Source of the DNA: UBA7236 sp035439505 | GTDB taxonomy: Bacteria > Bacteroidota > Bacteroidia > Chitinophagales > BACL12 | Length of the DNA stretch: 64,000 bases | Assembly (NCBI GenBank): GCA_035439505.1 | Contig: DAORKJ010000004.1 | Span: 21,547 to 85,546, forward strand | Direction: 5' to 3' | Shown here: in pieces, positions 52,916 through 61,334 of the stretch | Layout: the number at the start of each line of letters is the position of its first letter | Position numbering within the stretch: the stretch's first letter is position 1 | Notes under the pieces: generated by a model | What the model was told of the DNA's origin: nothing | The model's input: only the letters and a program-made list of their open reading frames with translations | The model's database searches: none | Position numbers and translations under genes: made by a program

Positions 52916-53746
52916 TTAAACAGTAGCAAAATTAATCAGGAACCCACCACCACCGGCTCCACAGAGTTTCATGTATCCAGTATTGCTGTCTAATTTATTT
53001 TTCCATTCTTTCCTTTGTTTTTCAGGAATAGCAAATTCGAAATACTGCAATTGTAATGCAGATAATAATTTTAGGTGAGTAATTAATAGCTCTTCATTAT
53101 TCGATAACCAGGCGTTTATACAGGTATTGGATAAATGAATATAGTCCTGCATTATTGCTGCAAATGAAGGCGCTAACATTTTTTCTTTAAAAACATTTAC
53201 CAATTGTTGTGTAGAACGAGCATTACCACAGTCTATTAATTCTAAACGAATTTTTTCCGGTTGAAAATCAGATGAAGTAATATCAATACCATTTGATTTT
53301 ACATGTACAGCTTTATTTAAATAACAAACCAGTGGATCCAGCCCACTACTTGTTGCATGAAAATAATTTTCCATGGAAGCAAGTAGTTTTTTTAATGTTT
53401 GGATATCGTTTTCACGTTGGATAACATATTTATCGTAAATAGCAGCTACAACAACGCCTGAGCTCCCTACACCATAACCAACAGGTACGTTGGAAGCCAT
53501 GTCTAAACCTTGTTGTAAATCGTTTTCAAAAGCAGATAACTGAAGTATCGAATCGAAATTATGTTCTTTTAACCACACCAAAAAATTCTCTAAATGTGGT
53601 TTATATTCACTTGGTGAACTAGTGTTAATTTTCCATTGAGCAGAAAAAGTTGGATACGGAATAGCCAGTCCTTCTCCTCCCGCAATTACTGCGTATTCGC
53701 CAAACAGCATTAATTTAGAAGGATAGTTTAAGGATTGATTATTCAT
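52916..53746 (-). CDS. Mevalonate kinase (GHMP family)
   Basis: Mevalonate kinase phosphorylates mevalonate with ATP. The 276-residue protein has the GHMP motifs: YPSKLMLFGEYAVIAGGEGL at the N-terminus, PVGYGVGSSGVVVAAIYDKY (motif 2), the catalytic-type Asp in TSSGLDPLVCYLN, and LCGAGGGGFLINFA (motif 3). It is a little short for mevalonate kinases (about 300). Its start overlaps the stop of mvaD by eight bases (ATGAATAA), so translation is coupled. The other kinase of the block is at 54860. Which of the two acts on mevalonate and which on phosphomevalonate rests on resemblance to annotated flavobacterial proteins, not on a residue I can point to. Confidence 0.75.
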   Translation of the reverse strand: MNNQSLNYPSKLMLFGEYAVIAGGEGLAIPYPTFSAQWKINTSSPSEYKPHLENFLVWLKEHNFDSILQLSAFENDLQQGLDMASNVPVGYGVGSSGVVVAAIYDKYVIQRENDIQTLKKLLASMENYFHATSSGLDPLVCYLNKAVHVKSNGIDITSSDFQPEKIRLELIDCGNARSTQQLVNVFKEKMLAPSFAAIMQDYIHLSNTCINAWLSNNEELLITHLKLLSALQLQYFEFAIPEKQRKEWKNKLDSNTGYMKLCGAGGGGFLINFATV

Positions 53747-54788
53747 CTATGCGCAACTGAGGGCCATTACCCATGCTATCGTAAATTATTTTCTTTTTAG
53801 TACAGTATGTAAGCAGCTCTTCCTGAATGAAATTGCGTACTTGTTTCTTCTCAAAATAAGGATAAATTAAATGCACATTAGGTCCTGCATCTAAAGTAAA
53901 ACATACCGGAATTTTTGTTTCATTTCTAAACCTGCGCACACGTTCAATTATTTCGAGCGTACCGGACTTCATTAAAATAAATGATGGATTGCTGGTCATC
54001 ATCAAAGCATGTAATTCCAACGCCTCAGTTTCAACAGTTGAACAAAATAATTCCCAATCACCTTTGGTTAAAGCAGATAAAATATCTTTCATCCTGCTTT
54101 CCGCATTTTTATAACGTTGTGCAGCCATTGGATGGTGGTTCATTAATGCATGCCCGGCGCGACTGCTTACCGATTTTTCTTTTTCATTTACAATTAAAAT
54201 ACTATCCTGTAAATCGTTAAAGTCACTATTAAATTTATTGGGATATTGAATAGCATATTTATCGTTGCCCGCTTTTATATGTGATGATTTCCCCCAAACT
54301 GAAAAATCAGGGAAAACACTTCTTGCTGCGCTGCCGCTTCCAAGACGTGCGTAATAAGAAGCTTTTTGATAAAACTCTTCAGGTTTGTATTCTTTTTTAT
54401 CTGCAATCATCGATTGTGATAAAATGCATAAAGCCAAAGCACTCATTGAAGAAGCGCTACTTGCAATACCTGCTGAATGCGGAAAACTGTTGGCAGATTC
54501 AATTACCAGTTTGTTTGTTGTCAGATAAGGAAAATCGTTTTTGATACTTTCCAGATATTGAATGATTTTTTCTGCAAATTTTTCATTTTTTTCTCCTTCA
54601 AAAGTGAAATCTACTTCGATTGCTGCTTTTTTGGGTTTCTTTTTTAAAGAAAGCGAAGTGGTTGTCGCCGCTTGGTTTAATGTAAGCGATAAAGAGGCAT
54701 TGTTTGGTAATTGATTACCATGTTTACCCCAATATTTAATCAATGCTATGTTCGACGGGCTTTGCCACGTAATGGTTGCAGTACTCAT
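53739..54788 (-). CDS. mvaD: Diphosphomevalonate decarboxylase
   Basis: This enzyme makes isopentenyl diphosphate from mevalonate 5-diphosphate using ATP. The start is the ATG at 54788 (MSTATITWQSPSNIALIKYW, 349 residues); an earlier TTG at 54797 lies inside the -7 box. Key motifs are SNIALIKYWGKHGNQLPNNA with SLSLTLN, the phosphate-binding SAGIASSASSMSALALCI, RLGSGSAARSVFPDFSVW, the MTSNPSFILM segment and FTLDAGPNVHLIYP with the conserved Asp. It is transcribed with the mevalonate kinase (eight-base overlap). A TATCTTTG box lies six bases upstream, so the mRNA is probably leaderless. Confidence 0.94.
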   Translation of the reverse strand: MSTATITWQSPSNIALIKYWGKHGNQLPNNASLSLTLNQAATTTSLSLKKKPKKAAIEVDFTFEGEKNEKFAEKIIQYLESIKNDFPYLTTNKLVIESANSFPHSAGIASSASSMSALALCILSQSMIADKKEYKPEEFYQKASYYARLGSGSAARSVFPDFSVWGKSSHIKAGNDKYAIQYPNKFNSDFNDLQDSILIVNEKEKSVSSRAGHALMNHHPMAAQRYKNAESRMKDILSALTKGDWELFCSTVETEALELHALMMTSNPSFILMKSGTLEIIERVRRFRNETKIPVCFTLDAGPNVHLIYPYFEKKQVRNFIQEELLTYCTKKKIIYDSMGNGPQLRIDE

Positions 54789-54794
54789 ATACCA

Positions 54795-54802
54795 CAAAGA
54801 TA
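54795..54802 (-). promoter_or_regulatory. mvaD -7 box, 6 nt before the ATG
   Basis: TATCTTTG on the minus strand, a full TAnnTTTG match, is followed by TGGTAT and the ATG. A consensus -33 is not evident. Confidence 0.6.
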
Positions 54803-54859
54803 CAACGCAGGCTCTTATATTAGTGGGAAGGATGAAAGTGGCTTACTTCGGCTCCGGGT

Positions 54860-55801
54860 TTACAATACCATTTGCTCATATGGAATAATTGTATGCAGTT
54901 CTTTTGCTTTGAAATAGTCTGTAATTGCTGCAGCATCCATTGATGAAGCTGCCAATACAAAATCCCCACCCCAGGCTCCGAGCGACTTTACAACGCCATT
55001 AAAATCGCTGAACATTTTGGTTTTTACTTTTTCTTCCTGTAAAACGTATTGCATTACTTCTTCATGTTCATCCAGTAATTGCATGAAATCATTAAAATCA
55101 TCACAAAACAAAAGTGCTTCTGAAATTTCAGAAATGATTTCAATTTCGTTAGCGAATTTTTTAACGATATCGCCTGATTGCAAAAATGTTTCTACTTCAG
55201 TTTTGGAATCTTGTTTATTACCTAAATGTACAAATACAAATTGTTCAGGCTGCGGAGGATTAAAATGCACCGAGTCGAATACAATACCTTCTTCATCAAT
55301 TTTATAAAAAATGGGCATGGATGATTGTGCACAGGCGATGTCAAAACCACTTCCTTTAAAAATACTTTTATTTAATTCGAAAGCATCAACCTTTGCATGT
55401 TGTGCAATATTAGATAACAATGTAGAACTACTTCCTAAGCCCCAGTTGCGTTCAAATTCTAAATAATTATTTAATTGTGTTGTACCTGCTGAACGCAAAA
55501 AATTCGGCTGCTTTTGCCGTATGGTGGTCAATATTTTTTGTAATGTAGCAAGTGTTTTTTCATCAATATTTTTTACACTTCCTCTGAGCGGAAGTAAATC
55601 ATCTTTTGATAAAATTACATCAGCCCAGCAATTATTATTTACATCATAACTTTTCCAATGGATGATATTTTCGCTGCCTGGTTCGTCAATAATCTGCATT
55701 TTTTGGCCAAACTTGGTTGGGACTGCCAATGCCATTGCACCTTTCAGCACTAAATATTCTCCACTTATCAGGAGTTTGCCATGAGCATAAAATTCTTGCA
55801 T
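54860..55801 (-). CDS. GYDIA-type GHMP kinase, candidate phosphomevalonate kinase
   Basis: This 313-residue GHMP kinase belongs to the family named for a GYDIA motif; here it reads GFDIA in KGSGFDIACAQSS. Other motifs are HGKLLISGEYLVLKGAMALA at the N-terminus, NWGLGSSSTLLSNIAQHAKV (ATP loop) and KSLGAWGGDFVLAASSMDAA near the C-terminus. It lies in the mevalonate block between mvaD and a lipoprotein gene. The block encodes HMG-CoA reductase, mevalonate kinase, decarboxylase and isomerase but no recognised phosphomevalonate kinase, so this protein is the natural candidate for that step; that is inference. A TATCTTTG box stands four bases before the ATG. Confidence 0.85.
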   Translation of the reverse strand: MQEFYAHGKLLISGEYLVLKGAMALAVPTKFGQKMQIIDEPGSENIIHWKSYDVNNNCWADVILSKDDLLPLRGSVKNIDEKTLATLQKILTTIRQKQPNFLRSAGTTQLNNYLEFERNWGLGSSSTLLSNIAQHAKVDAFELNKSIFKGSGFDIACAQSSMPIFYKIDEEGIVFDSVHFNPPQPEQFVFVHLGNKQDSKTEVETFLQSGDIVKKFANEIEIISEISEALLFCDDFNDFMQLLDEHEEVMQYVLQEEKVKTKMFSDFNGVVKSLGAWGGDFVLAASSMDAAAITDYFKAKELHTIIPYEQMVL

Positions 55802-55805
55802 AACA

Positions 55806-55813
55806 CAAAGATA
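55806..55813 (-). promoter_or_regulatory. GYDIA kinase -7 box, 4 nt before the ATG
   Basis: TATCTTTG on the minus strand is followed by TGTT and the ATG at 55801. It implies a leaderless transcript. No consensus -33 element is seen at N19. Confidence 0.6.
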
Positions 55814-55858
55814 TAACCTTTTGTAAAGTTAATTACACCATATCAGTTTACATAAAAC

Positions 55859-56485
55859 TTATAAACCAAATAATGTAAAATCATTTTCAAGATAGTTGAA
55901 GAAACTAAATATTGCAATTATTATTAAAATTACTAATGCCACATATAATGCAATGCCAATAATGGAAAGTATTTTAGCGACTTTAGTTTTTTTGGAATAT
56001 ATGGCTAATTTGGGATCGGCTTCAATTTTTCTTTGCAGCTTTTTGCTCATTCCCAAAGACAATGCACTGAATATTAAAGATATTCCTGTTGGTAACAATA
56101 GGAGCCCTAAAATAGCAACAAATAATGCTTCATTTACATCTCTTTGTGAAGGGTATTCATCATCTTCAACTACATAAACCGGGGCATCTTTAAGCGATTT
56201 AATTATAGGAATTTGTTCATTAGAATTTTCCGGTACTACATTTTTTTCAATTGATGGAGTAGGTGTGCTGTCGGCAGCTATTTCCGCATTAAATGTTTCA
56301 GATTGACTTAAACCCGAAGGTGAATTACCAGGATTGAATTCGGTAATAGCAGATAAACTATTTTCTTGTTGTGAGGTAGTTGCTACCGAAGATGTAGGTG
56401 GATAGATTGATTTATTACAGGAAATAATAAACAACATAAAAGCCCCAAATAATAATGCTGAAATACGTTGGTAAATTATTTTCAT
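55859..56485 (-). CDS. Putative lipoprotein with two C-terminal membrane helices
   Basis: This 208-residue protein has an N-terminal lipoprotein signal (FGAFMLFIISCNKS, Cys about 23). A polar, Ser/Thr-rich linker of about 90 residues follows. The C-terminal part has two hydrophobic segments (LFVAILGLLLLPTGISLIFS and ILSIIGIALYVALVILIIIA) around a Lys-rich loop (MSKKLQRKIEADPKLAIYSK). The pair of helices and loop resembles the DUF4190-like domain common in Bacteroidota. Function is unknown. It sits within the mevalonate block between the GYDIA kinase and HMG-CoA reductase, but nothing links it to isoprenoids except position. Confidence 0.65.
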   Translation of the reverse strand: MKIIYQRISALLFGAFMLFIISCNKSIYPPTSSVATTSQQENSLSAITEFNPGNSPSGLSQSETFNAEIAADSTPTPSIEKNVVPENSNEQIPIIKSLKDAPVYVVEDDEYPSQRDVNEALFVAILGLLLLPTGISLIFSALSLGMSKKLQRKIEADPKLAIYSKKTKVAKILSIIGIALYVALVILIIIAIFSFFNYLENDFTLFGL

Positions 56486-56555
56486 AAGGTAAAATGGATG
56501 AACAGGAAAACCTCGTTATACTATCGTTACGAAGTTAACAAACTATTCGGGCATT

Positions 56556-57905
56556 TTATCCTTTTTCTGTAAGTAACTTCCCGGCTCTGAGGTCGTTGAG
56601 ATAGGCTCTCACATTGCTGAAAGAAACCGTTTTGTCGGAAAAGTAAGTTGCAGCTAGTTGAATTTCACTTTCCGTTGCACCAAAATGGCTGAGAATATTT
56701 GTCAGGTGCATTTTCATATGCCCTTTCTGAATGCCGGATGTAACTAAAGCTTTAATAGCAGAAAAATTTTGTGCAAGTCCAACGCAGGCAATTATTTTCA
56801 TTAATTCTTTTGCACTTGGGTTGCCCAACATTTCGAGTGAACGTTTGCTAAGCGGATGTAATTTTGTTAAACCGCCAACAGTTCCAACTGCCAGAGGAAT
56901 TTCCAGTGAAAAAATAAATTTATTATCTTTTACTTCACAGCTCGATAAGCTTTCGTATTTGCCATTGCGACTTGCATATGCGTGACCGCAAGCTTCAATT
57001 GCGCGGAAATCGTTTCCGGTTGCCAAAATAACAGCATCTATACCATTAAAAATTCCTTTATTGTGCGTAGTTGCACGATACATATCGTGTTTAGCAATTC
57101 TGATTGCCGTACTGAACTTACGTGCAAATTGTTGTGCATTTAAATGGCCTTCATCAAAAGTGCCTAATGCATTTACATCACATTCTACCCAAGCTTTTAC
57201 TACACATTCAGGCGTATAATTACTCAAAATGCTCATTACCACTTCTACGGTTTTTTCTGCTCCCGTAAAGTCGGTATTTGCTTTTACTTCTTCTGTTAAA
57301 CACGATGCAAATTCTTCTAAAACTGAATTAATAAAATTCGCACCCATAGCATCCATTGTTTCAAAGGTCGCTTTTAATTGAAAATATTCAGGTTCTAAAT
57401 GCGTGCAATCAATTAATTCTATACTTTTTAATCCACCGCCGCGCGCTTCCATATTTTCGGTAAGATGCTTTACATCGGCAATGAGGATTTGTTTTAATTC
57501 AGTATCAAAAAAAGCTTGTAATTTTTCACTGTTTCCTCTCCACAAAAAATGTACATGACCAACTTTGGTGGTAGAAATAACTTCAGCATGAAATCCACCG
57601 CGATCGCTCCAGTATTTTGCACCTGCACTTGCTGCAGCCACTACTGAACTTTCTTCAATTACCATTGGCACCACATACGTACGGCCATTAATTACAAAAT
57701 TTGGTGCAACACCGTAAGGCAAATAAAAATTAGTGAGAGTATTTTCAGAAATACCGTCAAATACTTTTTGCATTTCAGCATTGGAGTGCATGTAACTTGA
57801 AAATTCACGCGCAATATCCAATAGATTACTTGTCAGAAAATGTTTCGCCAACCAGGCGATTTTTTCTGTTTTACTTAATTTCGAAAACCCTTTAATTTTT
57901 GCCAT
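56556..57905 (-). CDS. Hydroxymethylglutaryl-CoA reductase, class II
   Basis: HMG-CoA reductase makes mevalonate from HMG-CoA. The 449-residue protein is the bacterial class II type. The N-terminal MAKIKGFSKLSKTEKIAWLA, then YLPYGVAPNFVINGRTYVVP and MVIEESSVVAAAS (catalytic Glu) are visible, followed by DAMGANFINSVLE and the ATTHNKGIFNGIDAV segment with the catalytic Lys. GTVGGLTKLHPLSKRSLEML precedes the C-terminal KGHMKMHLTNI, which holds the catalytic His. Class II enzymes often run the degradative direction, but a full mevalonate kinase-decarboxylase-isomerase set beside it supports a biosynthetic role here. Confidence 0.93.
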   Translation of the reverse strand: MAKIKGFSKLSKTEKIAWLAKHFLTSNLLDIAREFSSYMHSNAEMQKVFDGISENTLTNFYLPYGVAPNFVINGRTYVVPMVIEESSVVAAASAGAKYWSDRGGFHAEVISTTKVGHVHFLWRGNSEKLQAFFDTELKQILIADVKHLTENMEARGGGLKSIELIDCTHLEPEYFQLKATFETMDAMGANFINSVLEEFASCLTEEVKANTDFTGAEKTVEVVMSILSNYTPECVVKAWVECDVNALGTFDEGHLNAQQFARKFSTAIRIAKHDMYRATTHNKGIFNGIDAVILATGNDFRAIEACGHAYASRNGKYESLSSCEVKDNKFIFSLEIPLAVGTVGGLTKLHPLSKRSLEMLGNPSAKELMKIIACVGLAQNFSAIKALVTSGIQKGHMKMHLTNILSHFGATESEIQLAATYFSDKTVSFSNVRAYLNDLRAGKLLTEKG

Positions 57906-57974
57906 ATGCTAATTAACTAACCGGCAATAAAGCCAATAATAATCGTTAATTTATTTTTTTGCACCAAAGTGCAG

Positions 57975-59024
57975 TTATTTTACTTTCAAATACGCTGAAC
58001 ACAAAGCTAAACCTTCCCGCTGACTTTCAATATATGTTTTCAACGCCTGATAATCCTGTTGTGCAGGTTTCAGGAATGCTGAACCTTGTCCATAAATACT
58101 ATTCAACACCACTTTTTCCATGCCGTAATACCCATCTAAAAACCCGCCAATACCACCACTGATAATCACTTCCTTACATTTCAAATCTGCTCCCAGGGTG
58201 TCAACTGCTGCATTTACAAAGCCGGTCATTTCCACTGCTGTATGTCCTATATACGCTAAATCACGGTATAAGGATGCATGCTGCTGACTGGAACGTAACA
58301 ATTCTAAGCGGGAAAAGTTGGTACCACCATAAGCGCCAAAGTCTAAGGCAGCAATTGGCAATTTTAATAAGGCTTTTATACTTTCCGGCCCCATTCCTTG
58401 CCCCACTTCCTTCACAATTATTTGATAATCAACTAGTTCTAATAATTTTTGAATAGTTTCAAGAGGTGAATTCCGGAAATGGTCGCCTTCGGGTTGTAGC
58501 CATTCCTGAAATGGGTTTACATGCACAATAAGCCCGTCGGCATTGAGTTTCGCCACCAAGGCATGTATTTTATCGGCTTCGCCCTTTTCCAGTAAGGTTT
58601 CGATTTGTGCAATACCTAAATTGGCAAAAAATGGTTGAGCATCGCCAATTATTGGTCTTAAATTAAAATCTTCAAAGTAGGTATTGTCGTCCAAAAGCCT
58701 TCTGCAGCTGCCAAGGCCCATTCCCATGCCGTATTCGTTGCATGCCTGAGCTAAGTGACGGTTAATTTTCCCGGCCTGCTCGGTGCCGCCAGTCATGCTG
58801 CTAATCCAAATAGGGGTTTGAAGCGTTTTGCCTAAAAAACTTTTGGCCAGCGTTTTATCGCCGGAATGCCCTTGTAATAAGGGTTCGTAATAAAAACGGT
58901 TATCGTTCTGCAACGCAGAAGTCTGGCTCTCAAAAGCCAATTCGATATGGTCCTTTTTACGTGAAGCTGAATTAGGGTCGTTCAAATCAATTGAATTGAG
59001 GTGCAAAGTTACGGTTTTAATCAC
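57975..59024 (-). CDS. fni: Type 2 isopentenyl-diphosphate isomerase
   Basis: This FMN-dependent enzyme interconverts IPP and DMAPP. The frame is open from a GTG at 59024 (349 residues). The family N-terminus SASRKKDHIELAFES begins about 20 residues in. A TAACTTTG box at 59004-59011 lies within the first codons, so the real start may be a TTG at 58985 (MNDPNSASRKKDHI). Conserved motifs are ISSMTGGTEQAGKINRHLAQ, GMGLGSCRRLL, HVNPFQEWLQPEGD, KEVGQGMGPESIKALL and SGGIGGFLDGYYGMEKV. It completes the mevalonate block as the last step to the DMAPP/IPP pool. The symbol follows common use for type 2 enzymes. Confidence 0.92.
   Translation of the reverse strand: MIKTVTLHLNSIDLNDPNSASRKKDHIELAFESQTSALQNDNRFYYEPLLQGHSGDKTLAKSFLGKTLQTPIWISSMTGGTEQAGKINRHLAQACNEYGMGMGLGSCRRLLDDNTYFEDFNLRPIIGDAQPFFANLGIAQIETLLEKGEADKIHALVAKLNADGLIVHVNPFQEWLQPEGDHFRNSPLETIQKLLELVDYQIIVKEVGQGMGPESIKALLKLPIAALDFGAYGGTNFSRLELLRSSQQHASLYRDLAYIGHTAVEMTGFVNAAVDTLGADLKCKEVIISGGIGGFLDGYYGMEKVVLNSIYGQGSAFLKPAQQDYQALKTYIESQREGLALCSAYLKVK
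59004..59011 (-). promoter_or_regulatory. -7 box inside the N-terminal codons of the isomerase gene
   Basis: TAACTTTG on the minus strand matches TAnnTTTG and would place transcription starts near 58998, after the GTG start at 59024. That favours a start at the TTG at 58985. No -33 match is clear. Confidence 0.45.
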
Positions 59025-59213
59025 TATTTGAACCGCAGCTGCCGTTCAAATAACTTTACCATAACCGCGTTTAGATGTAAATGTTCAGTTATGCTACTGC
59101 ATGTGTAAACACAAAACGTGTGCTAATAGTTAGACATTGCTATGTATTTGTGTTTTAGGAATAAAATTGAGTAGCATAACAACTGTTTACTACGCCTTAA
59201 CAATGCAATACCT
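59025..59213. other. Divergent intergenic region before pepF
   Basis: Mostly AT-rich sequence separating the isomerase and the peptidase gene; it holds the pepF promoter box at 59214. I see nothing else. Confidence 0.35.
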
Positions 59214-59221
59214 TAATTTTG
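59214..59221 (+). promoter_or_regulatory. pepF -7 box
   Basis: TAATTTTG matches TAnnTTTG and lies 21 nt before the ATG at 59243. No clear -33 is seen. Confidence 0.45.
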
Positions 59222-59242
59222 CGTTTTTAACAGGAAAATTCA

Positions 59243-60940
59243 ATGAAATTCTCATCATATCCATATAGCAGACCCGATATAGAACAACTTAAGGCTGATT
59301 TTAAAACGTTGCTGAACAATTTTAATGCATCCACTACTGCAGCAATGCAGTTAGATGCGATGAAAGCAATTAATAATTTGAGAAGTCAATTCGACACGAT
59401 GTATCAAATTTGTTCTATTCGTCACTCCATTGATACCAGAGATGATTTTTATGCTGCAGAACAGGATTTTTTTGATGAAAATACACCATCTGTTGAAGCA
59501 TTAGCAAGTGAATATTACCAGGCGCTTATAACTTCACCGTTTAGGGAAGCAATTGAAGCGCATTTTGGCAAACAATTATTCAGAATTGCAGAAATGCAAT
59601 TGCGCGCATTTAAACCTGAAATAATTGAAGATTTAATTATTGAAAATAAATTAAGTACTGAATATCAGGAATTAATTGCCAACGCATCTATTCCGTTTGA
59701 TGGGGAAGAAAAAACTTTGGCTGAAATGACACCTTATTTGCGATCAACCGACAGGAGTGTTCGTGAAAGAGCAGCTAATTCAAGATGGCAATTTTTTAGC
59801 GATAACGAGGCAGCACTGGACCGCATTTTTGATGAGTTGGTAAAAACCAGACATCGTATTGCGCAGAAATTAGGTTTTCAAAATTTTGTCCCGGTTGGAT
59901 ATTTACGCATGATGCGCAGCGATTATAATCCTAACATGGTGGCAGATTTTCGCGAACAAGTGCATCAGCAAATTGTACCTATTGCAATTGCATTAAAACA
60001 AAAACAAGCTAAACGTTTAGGATTGCCTGCATTAAAATTTTATGACGAACCGCTTTCATTTAAAAGCGGCAACGCAACTCCTAAAGGAACACCCGAATGG
60101 ATTATTGCCAATGGCAAAAAAATGTATGCAGAGTTATCACCTGAAACTGCCGACTTCTTTAATTTCATGTTAGAAAATGAGTTGATGGATTTGGTTGCTA
60201 AAAAAGGTAAAGCAGGTGGTGGTTATTGCACGTATATCTCTGGATTAAAATCGCCATTTATATTTTCAAATTTTAATGGAACAAGTGCTGATATCGATGT
60301 GCTTACACACGAGATTGGACATGCGTTTCAAGTATATATGAGCCGCGAATTTGAAACCAGTGAATACTACTGGCCAACCAGCGATGGGGCTGAAATTCAT
60401 TCAATGAGCATGGAATATTTTGCATACCCGTGGATGGATAATTTCTTTAATGGTGAAGCAGATAAATATCGCTTTTCACATCTGGTTGATTCCTTATTAT
60501 TTTTACCGTATGGCGTTGCTGTTGATGAATTTCAACATGGCATTTATGAAAATCCGCATTGGACACCAATGGAAAGAAAACAATTTTGGAGTTCGATAGA
60601 AAAAAAATATCAGCCATATAAAGATTTTGACGGCAATAAATTTTTAACGCAGGGCGGATTTTGGCAAACTCAAGCACATATTTACCAGTCGCCATTTTAT
60701 TATATCGATTATACACTTGCACAAATATGTGCATTCCAATTCTGGTTAAAAGCTCGTCAGGATAAAAATGCTGCCTTTACCGATTACGTAAAATTATGCA
60801 AAGCAGGTGGCAGTAAATCGTTTTTAGAATTAGTTGATTATGCCGGTTTGCGCTCACCGTTTCAAAAAGAAACAGTCTCTGAAATTGTCCATGAAATAAA
60901 TCATTACTTAAGTCAGGTGGACGATTTGCAGTTGAATTAA
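59243..60940 (+). CDS. M3 family oligoendopeptidase
   Basis: This is a 565-residue cytoplasmic zinc peptidase of the M3 (PepF-like) family. HEIGHAFQVYMSREF is the HExxH zinc motif (about residue 355), with the third ligand Glu in GAEIHSMSMEYF. The family N-terminal region (NLRSQFDTMYQICSIRHSID) and C-terminal YKDFDGNKFLTQGGFWQTQA with HIYQSPFYYIDYTLAQICAF complete it. It cleaves short peptides, probably in peptide turnover. There is no signal peptide. It is monogenic, and followed by a long hairpin with a T run at 61005-61066. Confidence 0.93.
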   Translation: MKFSSYPYSRPDIEQLKADFKTLLNNFNASTTAAMQLDAMKAINNLRSQFDTMYQICSIRHSIDTRDDFYAAEQDFFDENTPSVEALASEYYQALITSPFREAIEAHFGKQLFRIAEMQLRAFKPEIIEDLIIENKLSTEYQELIANASIPFDGEEKTLAEMTPYLRSTDRSVRERAANSRWQFFSDNEAALDRIFDELVKTRHRIAQKLGFQNFVPVGYLRMMRSDYNPNMVADFREQVHQQIVPIAIALKQKQAKRLGLPALKFYDEPLSFKSGNATPKGTPEWIIANGKKMYAELSPETADFFNFMLENELMDLVAKKGKAGGGYCTYISGLKSPFIFSNFNGTSADIDVLTHEIGHAFQVYMSREFETSEYYWPTSDGAEIHSMSMEYFAYPWMDNFFNGEADKYRFSHLVDSLLFLPYGVAVDEFQHGIYENPHWTPMERKQFWSSIEKKYQPYKDFDGNKFLTQGGFWQTQAHIYQSPFYYIDYTLAQICAFQFWLKARQDKNAAFTDYVKLCKAGGSKSFLELVDYAGLRSPFQKETVSEIVHEINHYLSQVDDLQLN

Positions 60941-61004
60941 TTAGCTAATTAGGTAATTAGCAAATTAGCAAATGGGGTTTTTGATTCAGCAGTGCATTTT
61001 GATT

Positions 61005-61064
61005 AAACCATCCAATTTTTTCGGATGCTTGGCGCATCCTTGGTTGATTGGTTGGATGGTTTTT
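61005..61064 (+). terminator. Nested hairpin terminator after pepF
   Basis: The outer stem AAACCATCCAA (61005-61015) pairs with TTGGATGGTTT (61052-61062). An inner stem GGATGC (61023-61028) pairs with GCATCC (61034-61039). TTTTT ends the structure. Confidence 0.7.
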
Positions 61065-61117
61065 ACGCGGGGTGATGGTGATAATTGCTAAGAATTAAAT
61101 TCTACCATTTTTTCTGG

Positions 61118-61141
61118 CTGTTTCCGCCGAGGCGGAAACAG
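61118..61141. repeat. REP-like palindrome
   Basis: CTGTTTCCGC (61118-61127) pairs with GCGGAAACAG (61132-61141) around CGAG. The GCCGAGGC core is typical of small palindromic repeats found many times in some genomes. Only one copy is in the window. Confidence 0.5.
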
Positions 61142-61148
61142 TAATACG

Positions 61149-61294
61149 TTTAATTAGGTTAATAATTATTAACCCCAACCGAAGTTCCGAATTAAACGGA
61201 TACTCCTAACCGGATAATTGATTTATAAATTTAATTGGGTTAATATTTATTAACCCCAACCGAAGTTCCGAATTAAAGGTATACTCCAAACCGG
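61149..61294. repeat. Two direct copies of a 65-bp repeat
   Basis: Copy 1 is 61149-61213 and copy 2 is 61230-61294, starting 81 bases apart and differing at about five positions. Each contains a 16-bp palindrome-like GTTAATAATTATTAAC (copy 2 GTTAATATTTATTAAC) and ends AACCGG. Confidence 0.8.
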
Positions 61295-61334
61295 CTGTTT
61301 CATTGGTACATAGGTACATCTCCACATTGGTACA

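Larger units (their letters stand above)
60941..61334. other. Repeat-rich intergenic region after pepF
   Basis: Within about 390 bases it holds short direct TTAGC repeats (60941-60975), a nested hairpin terminator, a strong 10-bp hairpin (61118-61141), two copies of a 65-bp repeat, and three copies of GGTACAT (61306-61335). No gene is seen. It looks like an accumulation site for small repeats. Confidence 0.7.

Noticed and set aside
60941..60975. Short repeats after pepF as a CRISPR array
   Set aside because: Units are 6-8 bases without unique spacers of CRISPR size, and no cas genes are present.
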